Shown here piece after piece: positions 51,281 through 59,061 of a stretch of DNA of 64,000 nt; position 1 is the stretch's first letter, and each line of letters starts with the position of its first letter. Under the pieces are notes generated by a model. The model had not been told where the DNA came from, did no database searches, and saw only the letters and a list, made by a program, of their open reading frames with translations. The position numbers and the translations under genes are program-made. Source of the stretch: JAIEPT01 sp038217425 (GTDB lineage Bacteria; Planctomycetota; Planctomycetia; Gemmatales; Gemmataceae); NCBI GenBank assembly GCA_038217425.1, contig JBBQPM010000003.1:62001-126000 (forward strand), in the 5' to 3' direction.

Positions 51281-52258
51281 ATGACGCCTCGACAATTTCG
51301 CGTTGCCTCTCTCGTCGCGTTCAAGCTTTTTGTCGGGTGGTCCCTCCTGGTTTTCGCCTGGCCCCCGATGCGCGCGTTCGATCTTTCGATCGCCGAGAGC
51401 CTGCGCGATTTCGACGCCGACAGCGATTTCTGGGACGGGTTCATGATCTTCTGGACCTGGCTCGCGAACGTGAAGACCATTGCCGTGGTCGCGGCCGTGG
51501 TTTTTCTCGTCACGATCTTTTTCGACCGCCGATTCGCGACGGCCTGGGTCATCGTGCTGCTGGGGTGCAGCGTCCTCAACTGGGGGCTCAAGGAATTTTT
51601 CGACCGCGATCGGCCCCCGGAAGAGATGCGTAATAAGTACGTCCGCGAATTCAACGAGAGCTATCCCAGCGGCCACGCCATGGGAAGTACGGTAGCGTAC
51701 GGCTTCCTCGCGGTGGCGATCTTGAGGCGGACACAGCGCCGACGCGTCGTCTTCGTCGTGGCGCCGATCCTGGTGTCGCTGATTTGCCTGAGCCGGGTCT
51801 ACTTGCGCGCCCACTGGTTCAGCGACGTGGTCGGCGGCTCGCTCTTCGGGCTCGCGTACTTGTGGTTCTGCCTCGCCTGGCTGCCTCACAAGATGAGCAT
51901 CGACACGGTGGGTAGGCCAGACACACAGTCTGGCCCGCCGGCGGGAAACGATTCATCCATGGGCGTCGTCGCTCCATGCGAGCGCCCGGAAAATCTTCAC
52001 CCGTGTCCCAACCTGCGGGGGCCAGACAGAGTGTCTGGCCTACCGGAAAACGACATCTTGCCCGGACTGGGAACACGCTGGGTAGGCCAGACACTTTGTC
52101 TGGCCCGCCGCGTGAAACGGTTGCTCCATCGGGGGCGTCGCTCCATGCGAATACCCAAAAATCTTCACCCGTGTCACGACCTGCGGGGGCCAGACAGAGT
52201 GTCTGGCCTACCCGAAAACGAGATCTTCCTTCACAACACCAACATCGCGTCGCCGTAA
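51281..52258 (+). CDS. PAP2-family membrane phosphatase with repeat-derived C-terminal extension
   Basis: 325 residues, starting 9 nt after the stop of the displaced kinase domain. Residues 10-205 are a PAP2 phosphatase: K-x6-R-P in KEFFDRDRPPEE, PSGH in ESYPSGHAM, and S-R-x5-H-x3-D in SRVYLRAHWFSDVVGG, with several membrane helices. It would act on lipid phosphates such as undecaprenyl pyrophosphate. Residues 211-325 are encoded by two tandem copies of a 133-nt repeat, giving two copies of a segment with core NLHPC..LRGPDRVSGLPEN. The stop overlaps the convergent QueA gene by 28 nt. Confidence 0.88.
   Translation: MTPRQFRVASLVAFKLFVGWSLLVFAWPPMRAFDLSIAESLRDFDADSDFWDGFMIFWTWLANVKTIAVVAAVVFLVTIFFDRRFATAWVIVLLGCSVLNWGLKEFFDRDRPPEEMRNKYVREFNESYPSGHAMGSTVAYGFLAVAILRRTQRRRVVFVVAPILVSLICLSRVYLRAHWFSDVVGGSLFGLAYLWFCLAWLPHKMSIDTVGRPDTQSGPPAGNDSSMGVVAPCERPENLHPCPNLRGPDRVSGLPENDILPGLGTRWVGQTLCLARRVKRLLHRGRRSMRIPKNLHPCHDLRGPDRVSGLPENEIFLHNTNIASP
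51911..52213. repeat. Two tandem copies of a 133-nt unit, each an inverted-repeat pair
   Basis: Copy 1 is 51911-52043 and copy 2 is 52081-52213, identical in length and 170 nt apart. Each starts with GGTAGGCCAGACAC and ends with the reverse complement GTGTCTGGCCTAC, with internal GCTCCATGCGA and ATCTTCACCCGTGT blocks shared. The copies differ by small indels, so the left halves are read in different frames inside the PAP2 gene and the right halves in the same frame. Confidence 0.95.
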
Positions 52259-53262
52259 CTGTAGAAGCGATACCCCTCGTCGATGGCCGTGCGGTAGGCG
52301 CGGGCGGTGAGGTCGCTGCCGGCGAGGGCGGCGACGAGCAAGAGCAACGTCGTGCGCGGTAAGTGGAAATTGGTAACGAGCCCGCCGACGACGCGGAAAT
52401 CGTACGGCGGATAGATGAAGAGATTCGTATCGCCCGACCAGGCCTGGAGCTCGCCGCCGCGGGCCGCCGTTTCCAGCACGCGCGTCGACGTCGTGCCGAC
52501 GGCGACGACCCGGCCGCCGCGAGCCCGGCATTCTTGAATCGCACGCAAAGCTTCCTCTGGGAGCGTGCCCCATTCGCAGTGCATGGGATGCTGCGTGAAG
52601 TCGTCGGTCTTGATGGGCCGAAACGTGCCGGGGCCAACGTGGAGCGTGACCTGCGTCCAGGCGATGCCGCGCTGCCGAAGGGCGTCGAAGACGCGCGGCG
52701 TGAAGTGCAGTCCCGCCGTCGGCGCCGCCACCGAACCGGGCGCCTGCGCATACACCGTCTGATATCGCTGAACATCCTCCGGGCTCGCCTGACCGTCGCG
52801 AATGTACGGCGGTAACGGCACCTGCCCGAAACGGCCGAGCAACTCCAGCGCCGTCCCCGGCAACCCCGGCTTCACCCACCACGTCCGCTCCGGCGTTTGC
52901 CCTAGCACTTCGAGCGCCAGCGGACCGGGTTGGACGTCGATCCATTCGCCCTTCCGCGGCCGGCCGCGCGTGTGCCACATCAGTTCCCACGCACCGTCCG
53001 CGCCGCTCTTGAGGTAGAGCCCCTCCCACTTGCCGCCGGTGTCGCGCCGTTTGCCCAGCAAGCGCGCGGGGAGCACGCGCGTGTCGTTGAGCACTAAAAG
53101 ATCGCGCGGGTCGAGCAGCTCGGGGAGATCGCGAAATCGGCGATGCTCCAGCGCTGCCGTGGCGGGCCGAACGACCAGGAGTCGAGCGTCGTCGCGCGGT
53201 TCGCAGGCGGTCTGGGCGATGCGCTCGGGGGGCAGGTCGTAATCCAGGAAGATCGGCGTCAC
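52231..53262 (-). CDS. queA: S-adenosylmethionine:tRNA ribosyltransferase-isomerase QueA
   Basis: 343 residues, the enzyme that moves the ribosyl part of S-adenosylmethionine onto preQ1 in tRNA to make epoxyqueuosine. Family blocks seen: FLDYDLPPERIAQ, LVLNDTRVLPARLLG, APTAGLHFTPRVFDAL, THVGPGTF-type HVGPGTFRPIKTDD, GRVVAVGTTSTRVLE, TNLFIYPPYDF and the C-terminus FYSYGDAMLVL. The GTG start at 53262 is 3 nt from the preceding gene's stop, so it is co-transcribed with the sulfite-oxidase-like gene. No functional link to that gene is apparent. Confidence 0.97.
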   Translation of the reverse strand: MTPIFLDYDLPPERIAQTACEPRDDARLLVVRPATAALEHRRFRDLPELLDPRDLLVLNDTRVLPARLLGKRRDTGGKWEGLYLKSGADGAWELMWHTRGRPRKGEWIDVQPGPLALEVLGQTPERTWWVKPGLPGTALELLGRFGQVPLPPYIRDGQASPEDVQRYQTVYAQAPGSVAAPTAGLHFTPRVFDALRQRGIAWTQVTLHVGPGTFRPIKTDDFTQHPMHCEWGTLPEEALRAIQECRARGGRVVAVGTTSTRVLETAARGGELQAWSGDTNLFIYPPYDFRVVGGLVTNFHLPRTTLLLLVAALAGSDLTARAYRTAIDEGYRFYSYGDAMLVL

Positions 53263-53265
53263 GGC

Positions 53266-54378
53266 TTACGTCACCGTGATCATCTTGACCATGATCGGAT
53301 TTTGTCCCGACTTGGGATACGGTCGCGGCTCCGGCTGAGCGTAGTTGTTCTGATCGACGGAGCGGACGCGGAACTCGTACGTCCCCGCGGCCAGGCCGTT
53401 GAGCGTCACGGACCAGAGCGCCCAGCTATAGCGGAGCGGCCAATCTTTGGGCTGCCCGGTGCGCGGGTCGAAGCCCCAGACGTCGCCGGGCATCACGCCT
53501 CGGGGGAGCGCGCCGCCCCAGTCCTTGGGCGCCGGCTGAATCGTGCACGGCTGCCAGCGCGCCGTCCGCCAGGCCGGGTCGTCGGCCGCCAGCTGTCCGT
53601 GGGCGCCCGCGTCGGGGCGAATCCAGTACTCGACGCGTTTGAGCCCGGGGAGTCCGACCATCGCCGTTCCCGTCACCGTGATCGCCTGATTCGCGGGGAA
53701 CATATTCGGGCCTTCGTCGATATAAGCGGCTGTCTTTAAGAAAGATTCCGGGTCGTTGTTGGCGTTCGCGTACGTGTCCATGGCCGCGAAGTCGTTGGTA
53801 AGCACGATCTTCTGCAGCCATTTGATCGACTTGAACCCGTGCGACCACGGCACCAGCATCCGCACCGGCCCCCCTCGCTCCAGCGGCATCGGCTGTCCGT
53901 TGAGCCGATACGCCACCAGCGGCACGAGATCGTCGGGCGCGGAGTCCATGACTTGCGAGTACGTCAGCGACGACTGGAAGAGCTGCTTGGGATCGTTGTT
54001 GTGAAACCCGAAGTAGTAGATGCGCCGGACCTGATTGATACGCCCCGCGAGCTTGAGAACTTCGCGCAGCGGCACGCCTTCCCACAATCCCTGGCCGAGC
54101 GGCTGCGCGATGTTGAGGCACTGCATCGCCTTCAAAAACTTTCGACCATGCTGCATGCCGAGCTTTTCGAGCGTGGGGAAATCGATGGCGTTCTTGCCCT
54201 CGATCGTCCGTGGCGTCTCGAGAGTGGCGCCCCCTTCGGCGACGATCTCCAGCTGCCAGGTTTCGGGCGTGAGTCGAGCTTGAACCAGGGCGTCGCCTTT
54301 GAGCGTGTGCGGCTTGGGATTGCCCCGGCTGACGTCGCGAAACTGCGCGGGGACGGTCAGAAACGTGCGTTCGGGCAT
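53266..54378 (-). CDS. Sulfite-oxidase-type molybdopterin-dependent oxidoreductase
   Basis: 370 residues. The central Mo-cofactor domain includes the cysteine ligand C87 in KAMQCLN, followed by GQGLWEGVPLREVLKLAG; then APDDLVPLVAYRLNGQPMPLERGGPVRMLVPWSHGFKSIKWLQKI, the typical cofactor-binding run. A C-terminal dimerisation-type immunoglobulin domain follows (ITVTGTAMVGLPGLKRVEYW; YEFRVRSVDQNNYAQ). No signal peptide is visible, which is unusual for periplasmic sulfite oxidases. Lies between a caspase-like gene and queA on the same strand. Substrate unknown. Confidence 0.9.
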   Translation of the reverse strand: MPERTFLTVPAQFRDVSRGNPKPHTLKGDALVQARLTPETWQLEIVAEGGATLETPRTIEGKNAIDFPTLEKLGMQHGRKFLKAMQCLNIAQPLGQGLWEGVPLREVLKLAGRINQVRRIYYFGFHNNDPKQLFQSSLTYSQVMDSAPDDLVPLVAYRLNGQPMPLERGGPVRMLVPWSHGFKSIKWLQKIVLTNDFAAMDTYANANNDPESFLKTAAYIDEGPNMFPANQAITVTGTAMVGLPGLKRVEYWIRPDAGAHGQLAADDPAWRTARWQPCTIQPAPKDWGGALPRGVMPGDVWGFDPRTGQPKDWPLRYSWALWSVTLNGLAAGTYEFRVRSVDQNNYAQPEPRPYPKSGQNPIMVKMITVT

Positions 54379-54526
54379 GGGGGGACTCCGGATTGAGGAG
54401 GGGAAGTCGAAGGTTTTCGGCTCCCTCCCCTCTCGGCACTATTGTTGCAGTCGCGGGCCGGCTCGTCAAAGGGAGACCGAAAGAATCCGAGCGCGGACCG
54501 TTGGCATCGCATACGGCGAATCAACG

Positions 54527-55372
54527 CTACTTCGCCGCCACCAGAATCGTCCCCGTCGTCGGCGTCCGCAACACGCTCAGCCGCAGATCCGCATGGGCCG
54601 TGCCGGGCGTCAAGAAGATCGCGTGCTGCGACAGGTACACTTCGCGCCCATCTTTCAAGCGGCGCGGATCGCGCAGAATCTGGCTCATGCGCCGCTGCAC
54701 GAACGCTTCCGTTTCCGCCAACGTCACGATGCCGTCGCGGTTGACGTCAGCCCGGCCCTCCAGCGCTTCCAGAACCGCGAACGTGAAGAGCCCGTTGCCG
54801 ATGTGATCGTAGCACGATTCACTTGAGCGGCAGCCGGCGAAGACGATGCAGCCGACGTCCGTGAAGTGGGCGGCGCCCGCCCGGCAACTGTCCAGGAACA
54901 AGAAAATTCGGCTCGTCTTCCGCTGCAGCAGCACGAACTTCTCACGCAGATCGTCCGCGGTCACGCTCGTCTGTCGGACGTGCAAGGGCGAATAGTCCGC
55001 GCCGGTGAAGATCCAGGCGGTGGTCCGGTCGCCCAGGAAGCTGCCGTGCCCCGCCAGGGTGATCGCCACGGTGTCGCCGGGAGCGGTTTGGCGGATGAGC
55101 CGATCGAGCCCGGCCAGAATATTCGCACGGGTGGCGTACTGGGCCACGAGCACTTCTCCCTTCACATCCTGATAGAGCTTCCCCTTCTGCGCCTGCCAGG
55201 TGCGAGCGAAACTGAGCGCATCGTGCTTGGCCAGCGGCAACGGAGCGGCTCCCGGCGATTCCGACGCTCCCACCGCCAGGTAACGCAGTACTTTCTCTTC
55301 CTGCGCCCGAACCGAACCCGCGCAAATCAGGCAGACCGAAACGATTATCGAAAATCCCTTGAAGCGGCTCAT
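54527..55372 (-). CDS. Secreted caspase-like peptidase (C14 family) with EF-hand
   Basis: 281 residues with an N-terminal signal peptide (IIVSVCLICAGSVRAQ). The peptidase C14 dyad is present: H109 in ITLAGHGS and C163 in FLFLDSCRAG. A 12-residue EF-hand loop follows at 209-220 (D-x-N-x-D-G-x-x-x-L-x-E pattern), which would bind calcium. Prokaryotic metacaspases cleave after basic residues; calcium activation fits this arrangement but is inferred. The start at 55372 has CCAGGAG 6 nt upstream. First gene of a possible minus-strand operon with the molybdoenzyme and queA. Confidence 0.85.
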   Translation of the reverse strand: MSRFKGFSIIVSVCLICAGSVRAQEEKVLRYLAVGASESPGAAPLPLAKHDALSFARTWQAQKGKLYQDVKGEVLVAQYATRANILAGLDRLIRQTAPGDTVAITLAGHGSFLGDRTTAWIFTGADYSPLHVRQTSVTADDLREKFVLLQRKTSRIFLFLDSCRAGAAHFTDVGCIVFAGCRSSESCYDHIGNGLFTFAVLEALEGRADVNRDGIVTLAETEAFVQRRMSQILRDPRRLKDGREVYLSQHAIFLTPGTAHADLRLSVLRTPTTGTILVAAK

Positions 55373-55489
55373 GGTGAACTCCTGGATTGCAAGGGGCTGA
55401 ACTCTCCACAAGGAATACGCCTTCTGCGCCTGCGACCGGACAAAAATTGGGGAAATTGGCTAAAGTTCGCGGCTGCGCCAATGAATTCC

Positions 55490-55567
55490 GGCGAGCCAGG
55501 TCGCGTAAGCGCCTGGAGTGGCCGAACGAACAGCTGTTCTCCGGGCGCTTAAGCGACCTGGCTCGCC
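55490..55567. repeat. 27-bp inverted repeat with two mismatches
   Basis: Arms at 55490-55516 and 55541-55567 (core GGCGAGCCAGGTCGC) around a 24-nt loop. It lies between the divergent caspase-like and lipoprotein genes, in a 299-nt gap with no other gene. Confidence 0.93.
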
Positions 55568-55592
55568 AAATCATGACAAGGCGAAACCGCCC

Positions 55593-55620
55593 TTGATTTC
55601 CTGGGGCGAGCGGTTATAAG
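55593..55620 (+). promoter_or_regulatory. Candidate promoter for the small lipoprotein gene
   Basis: TTGATT at 55593-55598 and TATAAG at 55615-55620 with a 16-nt spacer, about 50 nt before the start at 55672. Confidence 0.45.
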
Positions 55621-55671
55621 CCGCCCGGCATGACTTGGGGGAAAGTCTGCCGGGATGCGAGGAATGAAGCC

Positions 55672-55953
55672 ATGGTCGGCAAATGGGGAAAATGGTTCGC
55701 TTTCACGGCTCTGCTGGTCGCGGTCTGCGGCTGCCACACCAAGAGGCCGAACCTGAAGCCCACGAATCAGCGCGCCGTGCTGGTGGCGCCCCCCGAGGGA
55801 GAGGCGCGGTACACAGACCCGAATCAGGCGGTGCCCAAACAGGCCTACATGAACCGCGAGGATCCACACATGCGCAACAATCAGGCGATAATGCCCGCCG
55901 GCGGCATGGGCGGCAGCAGCATGGGCGGTATGGGAGGCATGGGCGGACGTTAA
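55672..55953 (+). CDS. Small glycine/methionine-rich lipoprotein candidate
   Basis: 93 residues beginning MVGKWGKWFAFTALLVAVCGC, with GAGGAA 8 nt upstream; an in-frame ATG at 55630 is less likely. The VCGC sequence after a hydrophobic stretch fits a lipobox, so the protein may be lipidated and anchored in a membrane. The mature part is polar and ends in a GGMGG-type repeat (GGMGGSSMGGMGGMGGR). No known family. It is followed by a repeat element and the phage terminase gene. Confidence 0.75.
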   Translation: MVGKWGKWFAFTALLVAVCGCHTKRPNLKPTNQRAVLVAPPEGEARYTDPNQAVPKQAYMNREDPHMRNNQAIMPAGGMGGSSMGGMGGMGGR

Positions 55954-55958
55954 TCCGG

Positions 55959-56057
55959 GAAAGCCCAGGGATCGCGATTCCCTGGGAAACCCTGTTGACG
56001 CTGCGTAAAAATCCGATCTCCAGGCGCTTCCCCAGGGAGCGCCATCCCTGGGCTTTC
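55959..56057. repeat. Long-armed inverted repeat, family GAAAGCCCAGGGAT, copy 2
   Basis: 99 nt, arms 55959-55986 and 56031-56057 (27-28 nt, a few mismatches) around a 44-nt centre that shares GGCGCTTCCCCAGGG with copy 3. Tandem context between a host gene and the phage cluster. Confidence 0.93.
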
Positions 56058-56293
56058 GCCGGAAACTGCAGCTGACCTTGTCCGCCAACGACTTACGACG
56101 ACGCGTTTCGAAGCGCCCGGCGCGAGTCTTTTTTTTCGACATTTCTGACGATCGCAAATCATTCGCTCATAACGGCTTGCGGCTGCCTCTCGGCGGCGAG
56201 CCGACATTTTTTCTGCCAGCCGTTGCAGTGCGAACGTGAATTAGTGTACAGTACATCAAGTGAATGACATCCGCCTTCCCACGGTCGCCCCCG
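56058..56293. other. Non-coding gap before the terminase gene
   Basis: No gene is supported here. The only structured feature is an 11-nt odd palindrome TGTACAGTACA at 56245-56255, about 40 nt before the terminase start, which could be an operator. Confidence 0.35.
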
Positions 56294-57553
56294 ATGAACG
56301 CCCTTGCTTCCCTCTCGATGTTGATTGATCCCGCCACGGTCATGGCCGCGCAGGGTCTGACGCCCGATCCCTGGCAGCGCTCGCTCCTCACGGGCGACGA
56401 TCCGTACCTGCTGCTGAACTGCTCCCGGCAATCGGGCAAGTCGACGACGGTCGCCGCCCTTGCCCTGCATCAGCTGCTGTTCCATCCCGGCTCGCTGGTG
56501 CTCCTGGTGGCCCCGACGGAACGGCAGAGTCAGGAATTGTTCCGCAAAGTCATGTACGGCTACCGCAAACTCGGCCAGCCGATCGCGTCGCTCGTGAGCA
56601 ATCAGCTCCAGCTGGAGCTGGCGAATCGTTCTCGGCTCGTCGCACTTCCGGGGCGCGAAGACACGATCCGCTCGTTTTCGGGCGTCAGTCTCTTGATTCT
56701 GGACGAGGCGTCACGGGTGCCCGACGACGTCTACCGCGCGGTTCGGCCCATGCTCGCCGTCAGTCGCGGTCGACTGCTGGCGCTGACGACGCCGTTCGGC
56801 CAGCGCGGCTGGTTTTATCGCGAGTGGATCGGCACGGGGTCGTGGCAGCGGGTGCACATTCCGTGGACCCAGTGCCCGCGCATCACGTCGGACTTCATCG
56901 ACGAAGAGTGCCGGGCGCTGGGCCAGTCGTGGGTCGATCAGGAATACGCGGGGATCTTCACGACCATGGAAGGGGTCGTCTATCCCGACTTCGAACGGGC
57001 GCTCGTCGACGTCGTTCCCGAAACGCAGGGCCGACGGCTCGGCGGCATCGACTTCGGCTGGCGCAATCCATTCGCGGCGATCTGGGGCCATCTCGACGCC
57101 GACGACGTCCTGTGGATCGCCGGCGAACATTACCGCAGCCAGATGGACCTGCTCGAACATTTGCGGCATCTGCCGACCGACGTCGTGTGGTACGCGGACC
57201 CGGCGGGGGCGTCGGAGATCGCGACGCTGCGTCGGCACGACGCCGTCGTGTTGCCGGGCCGCAATGAGATTCGCGCCGGCATCACGCAAGTGACCGCCCG
57301 GCTCCGCACGGGTCGACTCAAGATCGCGCGGAGCTGCGTGAATCTGATCCACGAGTCCCGGCTCTACCGCTATCCGTCGGCCGAGGAACAGGCGCAGGCG
57401 GGGGAGAATCCGATCGACGCGCACAACCATGCGTTGGCGGCGCTGCGCTACCTCGTCTCCCGCGTGGGCGGATCTCGTTCCCAGGCGCTACAGCCCGCGC
57501 AACCGGCGCCCGACCTCGTCCGTTCTGCCGAGAATCATTGGCACTCGTGGTAG
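56294..57553 (+). CDS. Phage terminase large subunit
   Basis: 419 residues. The ATPase half has Walker A CSRQSGKST (43-51), Walker B LLILDE (133-138) and a TTPFGQRG motif III; the nuclease half begins GGIDFGWRNPFAAIWG (about 245), with the later acidic residues WYADPAGA and DAHNHALAALRYLV. This is the motor that packages DNA into capsids. The start MNALASL at 56294 is preferred over 56264 on family resemblance. No small-terminase gene is seen before it. Length is near normal for the terminase_6 group. Confidence 0.9.
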   Translation: MNALASLSMLIDPATVMAAQGLTPDPWQRSLLTGDDPYLLLNCSRQSGKSTTVAALALHQLLFHPGSLVLLVAPTERQSQELFRKVMYGYRKLGQPIASLVSNQLQLELANRSRLVALPGREDTIRSFSGVSLLILDEASRVPDDVYRAVRPMLAVSRGRLLALTTPFGQRGWFYREWIGTGSWQRVHIPWTQCPRITSDFIDEECRALGQSWVDQEYAGIFTTMEGVVYPDFERALVDVVPETQGRRLGGIDFGWRNPFAAIWGHLDADDVLWIAGEHYRSQMDLLEHLRHLPTDVVWYADPAGASEIATLRRHDAVVLPGRNEIRAGITQVTARLRTGRLKIARSCVNLIHESRLYRYPSAEEQAQAGENPIDAHNHALAALRYLVSRVGGSRSQALQPAQPAPDLVRSAENHWHSW

Positions 57554-57568
57554 CCGACCCCTTATATT
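57538..57568 (+). promoter_or_regulatory. Candidate promoter for the TPR gene inside the terminase 3' end
   Basis: TTGGCA at 57538-57543 and TATATT at 57563-57568 with a 19-nt spacer, 34 nt before the TPR start. A promoter here would make the TPR gene independent of the phage genes. Confidence 0.35.
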
Positions 57569-57601
57569 AAGTGTTGAAATTCCATTCCTGCAGGTGTTCC
57601 C

Positions 57602-58915
57602 ATGCTTCGTTTTCTCACGCTCCTGCTCGCCCTGATCGTGCCGACGGCCGGTTTCGCGCAGCAGAACTGGATCGGCAAACGCGTCATCCTCAAACAGCAC
57701 GGCCTCAAGATCGGCTACTCCGATCCCAAGGGAAAAGAGAAACTTGTCGCCGAGCTGACGGGCCTGAGCTACGTCGTGCTCGGCGAAACGGACGGCTTCC
57801 TCAAGGTGGCGCATCGCAATGTCGAGGGCTGGTTCGAGAAGTTCCTCGCGCTGCCGATCGACGAGGCGATCCCCTTTTTCACGAAGAAGATCGCCGAGAA
57901 ACCGGGCGAGCCGGGACCGTACGCCTATCGGGGCTGGGCGTACAAGGAAAAAGGCGACCTCGAGTTGGCGCTCAAGGATTACGACGAGGCGCTCAAGCTC
58001 AAGCCGGCGGCGGACTGGTACAACAACCGCGGGCTCATCTATTCGGGGCTCAAGAAATACAACGAAGCGGTGCTCGATTTCACCGAGGCGATCAAGCTCC
58101 ATCCGCGCATGTCGGCCGCGTATGAGAATCGCGGGCAGGTCTATCTCTTGCACAAGAACTGGGATCCTGCCCTCGCCGACTTCACGGCCGCGGTCGGCAT
58201 CGATCCCAACTACGCCCCGCCTCGCTTCAAACGCGTGCAGATTTTCCTCGGCATGGGCAACCTGACCAAGGCGCTGGAGGAAGTCAACGCCGGGCTCCGG
58301 ATCGAGCCGCGCAATCACCACGCTTTCTTCGTGCGCGGCAACATCCATTTCGAGAAGCGCGACGACGCCGCGGCGCTCGCGGATTACACCGGAGCGATCA
58401 TTCTCAACCCGAGTTTCGCCGAGGCGTATTTCGCCCGCAGCATCGTCTGGACCGCGAAGAAGGAGTACGCCAAGGCGCTCGTCGATTCGGACAAGGGGCT
58501 CAGTTTGCAGCCGAACAATGCCGGCGGTCTGGCGCAGCGCGGCTGGAATTACGTAATGACGCAGAAGTATGCCGAGGCGCAGGCCGACTTCGAGAAGGCG
58601 CTGGCGGCCAACCCCAAGGAAGCGCTCGGTTACAACAACTGGGCCTGGATGCTCGCCACCAGCCCCGACGCCAAGATCCGCGACGGCAAGAAGGCGGTCG
58701 AGCTGGCCAAGAAGGCGTGCGACCTGACGCAGAACAACGACCCCGGCTGCCTCGACACGTACGCCGCCGCCCTCGCCGAGGCGGGCCATTTCCCCGAGGC
58801 GGTCACCACGCAGAAACTCGTCCTCGCCGACGTCACGCTCGAGCCGATGCACCGTGCCGAAGCGCAGGCCCGGCTCGATCTCTACCTGGCCAAGAAGGCC
58901 TATCGCCAGCCGTAA
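57602..58915 (+). CDS. Secreted TPR protein with SH3-like N-terminus, host-like gene inside the phage cluster
   Basis: 437 residues with a signal peptide (TLLLALIVPTAGFAQ). Residues 20-80 look like a bacterial SH3 domain (WIGKRVILKQHGLKIGYSDPKG). From about 85 a continuous set of TPR motifs follows (AYRGWAYKEKGDLELALKDYDEALKLKP; WYNNRGLIYSGLKKYNEAV; GYNNWAWMLATSPDAKIRDGK), ten or more repeats. It is a scaffold protein typical of planctomycete chromosomes, not a phage structural gene, yet it lies between the terminase and portal genes on the same strand. Confidence 0.93.
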   Translation: MLRFLTLLLALIVPTAGFAQQNWIGKRVILKQHGLKIGYSDPKGKEKLVAELTGLSYVVLGETDGFLKVAHRNVEGWFEKFLALPIDEAIPFFTKKIAEKPGEPGPYAYRGWAYKEKGDLELALKDYDEALKLKPAADWYNNRGLIYSGLKKYNEAVLDFTEAIKLHPRMSAAYENRGQVYLLHKNWDPALADFTAAVGIDPNYAPPRFKRVQIFLGMGNLTKALEEVNAGLRIEPRNHHAFFVRGNIHFEKRDDAAALADYTGAIILNPSFAEAYFARSIVWTAKKEYAKALVDSDKGLSLQPNNAGGLAQRGWNYVMTQKYAEAQADFEKALAANPKEALGYNNWAWMLATSPDAKIRDGKKAVELAKKACDLTQNNDPGCLDTYAAALAEAGHFPEAVTTQKLVLADVTLEPMHRAEAQARLDLYLAKKAYRQP

Positions 58916-59061
58916 ATGATCCTTCGTGTTTGAGCCCGCGGCGCAAGCAAGGAATGCACGAACCCTTGCTCGTGCCGCCGGCTCCCCCGACCCGCCCCCT
59001 CGCCCGGGGGCCCCGCTCCCTCTACGCACATACCCCCAATGTCCCCACCGCGAGGTCGCCC

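Noticed and set aside
51911..52213. CRISPR-like array at the PAP2 end
   Set aside because: Only two copies, long units with internal palindromes and no spacer regularity.
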